NCBI GenBank assembly: GCA_009869945.1
Contig: WIXG01000018.1
Span: 248,001-312,000 of the forward strand
Reading direction: 5' to 3'
Source: Mesaphorura yosii
Lineage: Eukaryota; Arthropoda; Collembola; Poduromorpha; Tullbergiidae
Length of the DNA stretch: 64,000 nt
The translations under genes were made by a program, and so were the position numbers. Numbering within the stretch: position 1 is the stretch's first letter; every line of letters begins with the position of its first letter. Below the pieces are notes generated by a model, which saw only the letters and a program-made list of their open reading frames with translations, was not told where the DNA came from and made no database searches. Shown here piece after piece: positions 14,601 through 20,767 of this stretch.

Positions 14601-17600
14601 ACGTTCCTGGAAGACAGATTTTCCCATGAAGAATGTGATTATATGAAATATGTGCCCAATATTAAAAGGCACGGAGGAATTACATCTAAGCGCAGAGACT
14701 TCGTCGCGACTTCCTTTATTAATTTTCATAGTGAAAATTCTAATGTCAACGCTCTTGATGAGAGTATAAAAGCTCGACGTAGGCAGCAAAGGAATTGACA
14801 CGACAAATTAAAATGATTCAGTCAGCAAGTGGCGCTTTCCACATTTACAAAGGCAAGATTGACAAAAATAAGGATCAAATTGCTTCCGACCTACAAGTAA
14901 CACTGGAATGCCTGCTTGCTTGTTTTTACAAAGCCCGGTTTACTGCATGGTGTCTAGTTCGTCTAGTTGGGTGCGGCCTTTTCTCCATTCACTCCATAAG
15001 AAGCTGAGATGTTATTAAATTGTGTCGAAGTCGGGAGCATGTTTTTATGTGGGCTTTGTGAACAGGAAGCAAATGCCATAAAGGACTGGAAGAACGGATC
15101 AAAAGACACATTTCTAATCGCGTCTTTTCCTCGGCTTGTTTCCGAATTGTATCTTTGTCATTAAACAATATACATTAAATAATGAGTTCGGTTAAAATCA
15201 ATTTTCCAACATGAAAGATGTCAAACTGGAAGCTTATCAAGACTTTTCTCTTATCACTATTACCTTCACGTGACTGAGTAATTCAAAGGCAGTATTATTC
15301 ACATGTCATCTTGCTTGAGACTACAATACAATCACAATGCCGTGCGTTATCAAGAGATTCCGCATTAAAAAATTGACGTGCTGCCGGAAGCATCAGCTTC
15401 GGCCTAGATTAGTTAGTAAGGAATATAGTATTTTGTTCCTTTCGAATAACGCGTACCGTCATGTTTAAGTACAGCCGTCGTTAACAATGCACCTTGTCAT
15501 TGCGTCGAGCGTCAGCGGTGCCTTTTGTAAGACCTTCAGTGTCGGTGGTCGAAAAGTCGGTTTCTATTAAGTCGCTTACATTGTCTTGAAATGTCAGACT
15601 GGACGTCAAGTCTTAAACGTCGGAAGTGTTAGAGTCATGCAGTGACAGTCGCGTTTAGCAAGTGTCGAATGTCCACATAGCTAGTGCTAAGTATCCATTA
15701 CAAGACTGACGCGGACGTACGTACAACTTGACAATGCCAAGTGCAGCGAAAGTTCAAAATGTTTACCAATTAAGGGTACCGCATCTGAGGAAGCAGGCAT
15801 CTTCTCGGCAACCATGTTCAGAAACACAGTTAAGGACAGCAATATTGTTACTCCTGAGGGAACACACACAATTGACAGCATTCGTAATGTCCGCGTTGCG
15901 AAAGTCTGTTCATCGGTTACAAAAATTGGACGAGTCATCAAAAACTAAATGTTCACTCTCGAGAAATAGGTCCAGTTTGATGTGGGTGTAAAACTCGGCC
16001 ATTGCTCGCTTCCGGTGAAAGCGTAAGTAACAGAAAGGTGAGAAACTTGTACTGGTAACGTGTAGGGTCAATCCAGCGTAGAAATAATGAAGGAAGCCAT
16101 TGTTCGCTTTATGATTAGTGTTATTTAATTCCATTATTTTATATTTACCAACCCATCTTGGCGAATGTCGGCCGTAAGAGAAGGTATATTTTAAAAATGG
16201 AAGTAAATGAACCACCGCTTTCGTAAATAAAATTTAATTGATCGAAAGAGAGACGCATAAATATAAAAAATGAAATGGGCACATTATTTCTTGTCTTTTT
16301 AACTGTGCTACGCTGGGAGCAAGGCCACGAGCGACGAAGTACGTGCTTTCTCCATGATTCATGTCCCAAATCACATTTATGTACACGGCGCATTAATGTC
16401 TACGCTGGTTAGATTGAAACAGAAAGTGAATTTTATTGGGCTCTCTCTGTACTCATTTTGCTCAGGTCGCCCAATTTTATGGACGAGAGAAAGGAATGGG
16501 TCATTTTGGAATGTTTACGACTTCACGACCAAGTCGAAGCGTCGTGGCCGTGTACTGTATTAGTATCAGTCTGGGGTCGTACACCTACTCACTGCAGATT
16601 TTATGTCTCAGCTACGTCTCTAACTAGAATTAGTTCCTTGGTATTCGCTTCTTGTTCAGTGCTGATGTAATAAATCCATCCTCTCCTCTTCCCGTGTCCC
16701 AACACAAAATATTAGTTTATAACGCTTTCTCTCCTTCACAAAGCAAAGTGCCATTTCTGTACAAATCGTCAACGGACCTGACGAAACTGTGTCTATAGTC
16801 CATTGTGCTCCTTATTAGAATTGTCACGCTTGTCTTTATTTGTCCAGAAACCGCTTTGGATTTCTGTCCCTTTTCGAGGGAAATTTTCGCCTCATTAGCA
16901 CAGTACCTCACATATTCTGTCTCACTCTACGATATGTGAGAGACTAATATATTTTGTGTTATAATGAAAATGCATTATACCGTGAAACAACAGGTTGAAA
17001 TCTCGGAGGTAAATGAATAGAATGAATCGGAAACATCATCGGAGCGAGACTTACCCAGTGTAAGTTTTTCTCCCGAGTCAGGAGGAAGAGTAAAGCCCAG
17101 GAGGGCCATCGAAGAAATTAGAACACATGGGACAATCAAGTTAAAAAAATAGTATAAAGTTCGTCGTCTGATTTGGATGGTATATGTTATGCTGACCTGC
17201 GGACCAAAAATCTGATATCAGAAACGTGCTGTACCTTCATTTAACATACTAAATGAAAGATTCGACTTGCATATGGCTCAGGGCAGCAGACATAGTGAAT
17301 CACGTCTCGGACTCCAGGCATTCCTGCCAAATATAGAGAATTTACATCATATTTCGTAACAAGTCTTCCCAGCACCTCTGTTTTCCCTTATCATAGTACA
17401 TCAGTTCAATATTGGGGTAATAAAGTGAAAAAATATGCAATGGTTGGGCTATGCATCATTTCGTTTCATCTTCACTTGAAATATGAATATGAAAAAGAGA
17501 AAACATTATTATGATCGTTAGATGATGAATAACAACATTATTATTAAAGCAGTGGAAGAATTTGGATAAATTATGTGATTTAGGAGTTCTGATTTCTTCT

Positions 17601-20600
17601 AAATGGTTCTAAAAGATATATCATTTACATCAGGTTTATACTGCACATGGGTTTACTGCCAGAGAAAGTCGACATGGAACTCGAAGGTTGAGAGATAAAA
17701 AGAGTTTTACTACTTTTCTGATTTAGAGCATTCCACATTTTTGTCTGTGTGTGCAATGAATATAAAAGCGAAGAAAGGGTCCAATGGCTGCTGCATGCAA
17801 TTTAATGGGTTGGACAGAAGTGATAACATGGTCAGGACTTAACATAAAAGAGTACAGAAAATAGCCTGAGAATTGATTTAGTTTGTCACTTTTTTATTAG
17901 TCGAGAGAAAGAAGTCTTACGTGTCGGCCATTTCGCACTCTCATTGCACTCACAACTCTCGGCTTAAGATTAAGGACTTGTGCTTTGGTGGACTTAAAGA
18001 AATCAGTGCCTTCTTAAGCCTCAAATTGAAGAACTATAGTTAAATCTCGAAAGAAAACTTCCACTTATGAACTTGTCTTTTACGTGACAGGACGAGAAAA
18101 CAACAGAATAATTTAACTTTATTCAATCGGGTTAACTGTGAGAGAAAGAAGCAGAAATCTACGAATCCTGACTGCAAGGATTATTTATTGCTTTCCCTTA
18201 ATTCAATTTCCTTCTACCTGCTTGCTTGAACTCAAGCCGTCTTACGAGTCAACGACTTCTTTTTGCAAGTCAAACAGAAACTTTGGGTGTTAAGTTGGGG
18301 AAGAAATTGAGGATTTCAAGAGATGTCAAACAATTCATGAGCAAAGTTATCTTTGCATTATGAGATGCAAGCACAGAAAAGTTGACTCACCCAACAATTC
18401 CCATTCTCCGTTGGGTATATAACTAGATAAGTCGCCTCCCGACTCGTCCTTCAAACTCAGATCAACCTGCAGTAAAGTCAAGTTAGAATCGGCCTACAAA
18501 CTTCTGTCGTTGCCGCATCCCATCTCACCTGGAACCCGTCGTACCTACAAGCATTCATAAATTCAATGCAGCAGTTGGACATGGAGAAAGTACGCGCGTA
18601 ACTTACGTCCAGCTTCCGAATTTCATTGTGCACTTCTGATCATCAAAAGGGAACCACGTAATGTCGATTTTGCATGTGCTCTTAAATATTCCCGGTGGCA
18701 CGTAAAGGCAGCTTCCATTGTTTCGGACAACAATATTGGTGGCAAAGGCTCCGTCAAATCCTTCGTCCGCACTACAATCAGCATTGATTAGTTTATCAGC
18801 ATTGGGACAACTTTCTTTTCAGTATGCTGCAGCGTTACATTGCTGTGATTGCCAAAATGAATGTCACTTTATTCAAGCCAACTCGGGTACGCAGCCCCTA
18901 ACTGTTGCATTTGACTTGATGAATGCCAAATATGCCGACTATCGCAAAGGTAGCCAATTTTAGCTCAAAGAAAGCCTGAATGACGCTGTTACAGTTCGCA
19001 TATTGCGCTCATTCATTTTCTGACAGATTATTTATGTAAATTGGAGTTTGTAAAAAGAAAGGAAGAAAGAACTCCAAAGCCCTTTCACTACACTCCATTA
19101 CCTTCCTCTTTATCACTCGAATATTATGCTCTGCCACTGGCGCTGCAAATGCAGTCTATCAATCCATTAACGTCATAGAGAATCTAGCCAGAGAAGCAGT
19201 GCCGTCAATAATACTCAGAGCGTGTAGGTTTAGAGCAGCAGATTCAATTGCTCGCAGCATTCTGTATCAGAAGAGTCGAGGCACGTAACATGTGAAACTG
19301 AAACGGAGAAAGCTACTTCATCTTTCTCGCTCCACTCTTATGAATATTTCCTCTTGTTTCTTCGTATTTTGACGATGATTAATGATGGTTTCGAAGCGAC
19401 CAACCACGTACCACGACTTGTACCATATTTTCAGGCATTATTCACCCCAGTACTTTTAAATTCAATAATTTTATGTTGCCGCATATCTTAATTTAAGTTC
19501 TCAAACCCGGATGAACACGGAATTCCCGAGACAGAGAGAAATTTATAAATGGATCGGATGTTTCATATTTGAGGTTATGATTTCGCATAATTTGGCTTTG
19601 ATTTGCATTTTAAGTGCAGCGGAATCAGCAATACAATGTCTTGGCACAATCCCGCGCAATTATTACTGCGAATCTTATGAGTAGCGGAACGTGTTGAAGC
19701 AAACACAATAAAATTTACATAAAGAAACTATTACGTGATTTCGTGGGTTACGAGTTTCATTCGTCGTGTTTTGATGTAGTGAATCCTTACGTTGAGCATC
19801 AACAACGTAAGTACTCGAGACATTATACCATGCTGCTATTTGGAACACGCATTAAAGTGCCTAAATGCTTGTACAATGTTTTATGCTCGTTTTTCGTTCA
19901 TGTTGTAAACCAAACTTGGTTTATGCTCCGTCCATTTTTATGATAAATTGCTTCACTTGGCAGAACAAAAGGTGCGCTTCATCCGAGCTGCTTGTATTTA
20001 AATTGTTGACCTGAATTTTGCAATGAAAGTTTATGGATTCCGTATTCGAAAGTTATGACAAGATGATTCATTTACTGTTTAACATAAAATGCGAGAGTTT
20101 CTTGCGCTAGCAGAGGACTGGATTGTGGTCTTAAAGTACTCGCCTGTTATACATAAGTACGTCAGGTCTGCCAATAGGAGAGATGTGACAGAGGGTTGAG
20201 AGTATGCCCAGGATCAAGATGGTCAGCATTAAATTAAAGAAAAAGTCATTCAATTTCTCATTCGGAAGCAGGAGGGTCTATAAGGCATGCCTTACCGCCA
20301 TAACTTCTGAGGTGATATCCTTATGTTATCCAACGGCCCATATTTGCTCGTATTCCATACCAGGTTGTAGTCTGTCCACTCCTGTAAATACCATTGTTGA
20401 AAAGTCAAAACTCGGAAGGAACTGAGACTCGTGACTGAAACCAAACGTTAACATACCAGATTCAGCCACACATTTGTCGTTAAAATTTGATCCTTCTCGT
20501 TCTGCATTTGCATAGGATGTCAACGAATTGGTTGAGGTGATAGAAGTGATAATAGAAAGAATAATGAATCCAAATACAATTCATATCGTCATGTTAGGCA

Positions 20601-20767
20601 AGGAAACAGCATTTGACTTACCACGTCGATTATTTGCATGAGCGTTAGGCCGAAACTAACTTGTAACGTTTCGCTTTCATTAGCGACTGGTCTCTCGAGT
20701 AAATTGTAGTTTTTTGGATCCAAAAGATCTTGAAGCAAATTTTTTTCGTGAATACCACCTTCGACAC
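5620..20767 (-). CDS. Nicotinic acetylcholine receptor alpha subunit, insect alpha6/alpha7-like (multi-exon gene, 5' end missing)
   Basis: Subunit of a pentameric acetylcholine-gated cation channel of the plasma membrane, acting at cholinergic synapses. Coding exons on the minus strand: 20767-20622, 20501-20457, 20381-20296, 20167-20144, 18771-18607, 18544-18529, 18466-18391, 17323-17271, 17196-17055, then 15853-15767 or (14391-14329 + 14239-14216), 12007-11898, 8068-7912, 6092-5832, 5745-5719, 5624-5620. All junctions keep frame, and total coding length is 1400 nt (466 residues after the first split codon). Visible hallmarks are the 15-residue Cys-loop with FPFDDQKC, the vicinal cysteines YVCCPEPY that define an alpha subunit, TM1 after RRRTLYYFF, the GEKLTL entry to TM2, TM3 with [10 protein letters not shown], a loop with FLQWLPWIL and [11 protein letters not shown], an MA helix with RFITARM, TM4, and the ending SAPHIIV. 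Family assignment rests on recalled similarity to Drosophila nAChR-alpha6. The signal-peptide exon is not identified. Confidence 0.97.
5719..5745 (-). CDS. nAChR microexon, 27 nt: end of TM4
   Basis: Acceptor GCAATTTTCGCAG, donor ATTATAG|GTAAGG, phase 1 on both sides. It encodes VLFSAPHII, the conserved end of arthropod alpha subunits. If the donor is ignored, translation runs on for 28 residues (Cys-rich, no family resemblance) to a TGA at 5632-5630. The spliced form gives the expected ending and is preferred. Confidence 0.85.
   Translation of the reverse strand, partial: SCSLLHTL
5832..6092 (-). CDS. nAChR exon: variable loop, MA helix and TM4
   Basis: 261 nt. The acceptor is AATTATCGCAG and the donor is GCAG|GTAGGA. 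It begins with the rest of the Asp codon, then [20 protein letters not shown] (variable loop), the amphipathic helix [20 protein letters not shown] and [20 protein letters not shown], and most of TM4 ([14 protein letters not shown]). The loop is shorter than in Drosophila alpha6, which has a longer insertion between the acidic DDD and the MA helix. Confidence 0.96.
6284..6679 (+). CDS. Open frame of 131 codons in receptor intron, unknown
   Basis: An ATG in a fair Kozak context (AAACATGG) opens a charged, helix-prone frame beginning [20 protein letters not shown] and ending in TGA. No family was recognised. It lies antisense within intron 6093-7911, about 470 bases before the Penelope-like remnant. 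It may be part of that insertion (an eroded 5' part), a chance frame, or a small nested gene. A further open stretch at 6792-7103 in another frame ([14 protein letters not shown] onward) is equally anonymous. Confidence 0.2.
   Translation: MANEANKKVLDRIFSFISDGESEGVDATASATKREEQVQTDEAVIITRATTSEEFKRALLLLKHPRGENTQRKFSLVPRTQRNPRFYKIIRKCLTRESRELGSGIQFPVLENPDKRKWHLITIAVQNSSCA
7148..7740 (+). mobile_element. Degenerate Penelope-like element, GIY-YIG endonuclease region
   Basis: Lies in the receptor intron 6093-7911, antisense to the host gene. One frame reads cysteines in [11 protein letters not shown], then [20 protein letters not shown], a VGSTS..L..R..NH segment and a stop at 7526-7528. This matches the order of C-x-x-x-x-VVYLI-x-C-x-x-C, YVGxT, R..H in the GIY-YIG-type domain of Penelope-like retroelements. 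Past the stop, other frames give EDKYWFVRL (about 7650) and [12 protein letters not shown], recalling the family's E-x-x-WI-x-x-L...P-x-GLN ending. Frame breaks and the loss of the reverse transcriptase say it is dead. Confidence 0.6.
7912..8068 (-). CDS. nAChR exon: start of TM3-TM4 cytoplasmic loop
   Basis: 157 nt encoding [20 protein letters not shown], then [20 protein letters not shown] and [12 protein letters not shown] plus one base of Asp. The acceptor is CTGAAATAG and the donor is [23 protein letters not shown] is the membrane-proximal MX helix region. [14 protein letters not shown] is a signature of insect alpha6/7 loops. The preceding intron (8069-11897) is 3.8 kb. Confidence 0.96.
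8069..11897 (-). other. Receptor intron between TM3 and loop exons (3.8 kb)
   Basis: GT-AG intron. Apart from the tandem repeat near 9.8-10.05 kb I see no coding or RNA feature. No second copy of the TM3 or loop exon was noticed on the minus strand. Confidence 0.85.
9784..10050. repeat. Degenerate tandem repeat, about four copies
   Basis: Repeated blocks share the pattern CCTTCCT, then ATTTATATCG or ATTTGCATCG, then CCAATGA or CCCATGA, then TTTTGTTAG(T/G)GTGT. They are seen near 9790, 9868, 9920 and 9985, with irregular spacing of roughly 65-80 bases. It lies in the receptor intron 8069-11897. No coding potential or terminal structure was seen; it is probably an eroded minisatellite or nested repeat. 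Confidence 0.45.
11898..12007 (-). CDS. nAChR exon: TM3
   Basis: 110 nt encoding [20 protein letters not shown] followed by [16 protein letters not shown]. The acceptor is GGTCTTCACAG and the donor is TGG|GTAAGT. It accepts either TM2 version in phase 1, forming a Gly just before TM3. In insect alpha6, a glycine at the top of TM3 is the site of the G275E spinosyn-resistance change; whether it is this glycine needs an alignment. LNYHHRT..MHEMP is strongly conserved in arthropod alpha subunits. Confidence 0.97.
12008..14215 (-). other. Receptor intron after alternative TM2 exon B
   Basis: Non-coding between microexon 14239-14216 and TM3. I looked for a third TM2 copy (insects can have 8c) and for another PLL-G linker, and found none. 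The 141-codon open frame at 13515-13940 on the minus strand shows no recognisable domain and no conserved receptor motif. Confidence 0.75.
14216..14239 (-). CDS. nAChR alternative TM2 exon, version B, second part (24-nt microexon)
   Basis: Between acceptor CCAACCTCTAG and donor CCTAG|GTATGT, phase 1 on both sides. With the base from 14329 it reads VSDAIPLL plus one base of Gly, completing [12 protein letters not shown], the exact linker known from insect alpha6/alpha-type subunits. 63 + 24 = 87 nt, equal to version A. Found by searching for the residues that version B lacked. Confidence 0.9.
   Translation of the reverse strand, partial: CRTQYPS
14329..14391 (-). CDS. nAChR alternative TM2 exon, version B, first part (63 nt)
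   Basis: Encodes [20 protein letters not shown] plus Q and one base of the next codon, between acceptor ATTGTGTGTTCTCTCAG and donor CCAAG|GTAATC. The first 41 coding bases differ from version A at one position, and the 3' splice-site sequence is also similar. On its own it is 24 nt shorter than version A. The missing 24 nt are supplied by the microexon at 14239-14216 after an 89-nt intron. Confidence 0.92.
14392..15766 (-). other. Spacer between the two alternative TM2 versions
   Basis: About 1.4 kb separates exon A from exon B. No other exon was recognised. If splicing is mutually exclusive, pairing or repressor sites governing the choice would be expected here, but none can be called by eye. 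Confidence 0.6.
15767..15853 (-). CDS. nAChR alternative TM2 exon, version A (unsplit, 87 nt)
   Basis: Encodes [18 protein letters not shown], then [11 protein letters not shown] plus one base of Gly. The acceptor is TTGTGTGTGTTCCCTCAG and the donor is ATTG|GTAAAC, phase 1 on both sides. It carries the pore-lining TM2 and the TM2-TM3 linker. It is interchangeable in frame with version B at 14391-14216, and this A/B choice ([11 protein letters not shown] versus [11 protein letters not shown]) parallels the insect alpha6 exon 8 alternatives. Using both would duplicate TM2, so exclusive use is inferred. Confidence 0.94.
15854..17054 (-). other. Receptor intron upstream of the alternative TM2 exons (1.2 kb)
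   Basis: GT-AG intron starting TGG|GTAAGT and ending at the CTCAG of exon A. I found no additional TM2 copy. Confidence 0.8.
17055..17196 (-). CDS. nAChR exon: TM1 and start of TM2
   Basis: 142 nt encoding [38 protein letters not shown] and PDSGEKLTL plus one base of Gly. The acceptor is GGTCCGCAG and the donor is [20 protein letters not shown] opens TM1. GEK is the intracellular selectivity-filter end of TM2, with the glutamate typical of cation channels. The first residues read VSITYTI where relatives have V/P-D-I-T-F-T, so an aspartate is replaced by serine. Confidence 0.97.
17271..17323 (-). CDS. nAChR exon: loop C with vicinal cysteines, GC donor
   Basis: 53 nt encoding [17 protein letters not shown] after a split Gly. 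The adjacent cysteines with flanking tyrosines (Y.CC....Y) form loop C of an alpha-type acetylcholine site. The acceptor is TATTTGGCAG. The donor is TAT|GCAAGT, the second GC-AG intron of this gene (17197-17270, 74 nt). No GT donor in the right phase lies nearby. Confidence 0.94.
17324..18390 (-). other. Receptor intron before the loop C exon (1.07 kb)
   Basis: GT-AG intron starting at GTGAGT. No coding signal or repeat was seen. Confidence 0.8.
18391..18466 (-). CDS. nAChR exon: loop F region, 76 nt
   Basis: Encodes [19 protein letters not shown] followed by GEWELL plus one base of Gly. The acceptor is TTACTGCAG and the donor is TTGG|GTGAGT. GGDLS....NGEW is a hallmark of arthropod alpha6-like subunits, and it lies just before the loop C hairpin. 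Confidence 0.95.
18529..18544 (-). CDS. nAChR microexon, 16 nt
   Basis: One base finishing Thr, then TAC GAC GGG TTC CAG (YDGFQ). It has acceptor AATGCTTGTAG and donor CAG|GTGAGA, flanked by two introns of 62 nt each (18545-18606 and 18467-18528). It restores the conserved SWTYDGFQVDL, which would be broken without it: the upstream exon ends in phase 2 and the downstream exon starts in phase 0, so skipping causes a frameshift. This is unusually small for a constitutive exon. Confidence 0.92.
18607..18771 (-). CDS. nAChR exon: beta strands and Cys-loop
   Basis: 165 nt between acceptor TGATTGTAG and donor AC|GTAAGT. It encodes [20 protein letters not shown], then [12 protein letters not shown] and the Cys-loop [15 protein letters not shown] (two cysteines 13 residues apart), ending MKFGSW plus two bases of Thr. 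ITWFPFD is the loop B region with its key tryptophan. The DGAFATNIV and [14 protein letters not shown] stretches are typical of insect alpha5/6/7 subunits. Confidence 0.97.
18772..20143 (-). other. Receptor GC-AG intron (1.37 kb)
   Basis: Starts GCGAGT at 20143 and ends TGATTGTAG at 18772. No coding signal was seen inside. It is the longer of the gene's two GC-AG introns. Confidence 0.85.
20144..20167 (-). CDS. nAChR microexon, 24 nt, followed by a GC donor
   Basis: Supplies the end of an Arg codon, then PDVLMYN and two bases of Ser, joining KLW to the next exon as [18 protein letters not shown]. This is the loop A motif of the ligand site, conserved as KPD(V/I)LMYNS. The acceptor is ATTGGCAG. 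The downstream intron (18772-20143) begins with GC in AACAG|GCGAGT, not GT. Both phases fit only with this microexon included; skipping it would shift frame across the junction (phase 2 to phase 2 with loss of 8 residues would stay in frame but delete loop A). Confidence 0.93.
20296..20381 (-). CDS. nAChR exon: loop D/A region, 86 nt
   Basis: Encodes [19 protein letters not shown] and IRISPQKLW, then two bases of a split arginine codon, between acceptor ATTTACAG and donor CG|GTAAGG. WTD....W is the conserved loop D aromatic region, and NTS is a sequon. The 86 nt here plus the next 24-nt exon equal 110 nt, the size of the single exon found at this place in vertebrate CHRNA7. An extra intron therefore seems to have split an ancestral exon. 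Confidence 0.95.
20457..20501 (-). CDS. nAChR exon 3 equivalent, 45 nt
   Basis: Exactly 15 codons, [15 protein letters not shown], between acceptor AAATGCAG and donor CTG|GTATGT, phase 0 on both sides. A 45-nt third exon encoding DEKNQ..TTN.WL is an old, conserved feature of nAChR genes. In insect alpha6 genes this exon exists as mutually exclusive copies 3a/3b. I saw no second copy in the flanking introns (20382-20456, 20502-20621). The usual D-E-K-N-Q is N-E-K-D-Q here. Confidence 0.95.
20622..20767 (-). CDS. nAChR exon: mature N-terminus, first helix and beta-1
   Basis: 146 nt. The acceptor is TTTTCCGCAG and the donor is GTG|GTAAGT. The exon enters in phase 1, so the first two bases finish a codon begun in an unseen upstream exon. 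It encodes [17 protein letters not shown], then the conserved [11 protein letters not shown] and [19 protein letters not shown] is the N-terminal alpha helix of nAChR subunits. NES is an N-glycosylation sequon, and VANESE is shared with insect alpha6-type subunits. A signal peptide must be encoded upstream. Confidence 0.95.
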
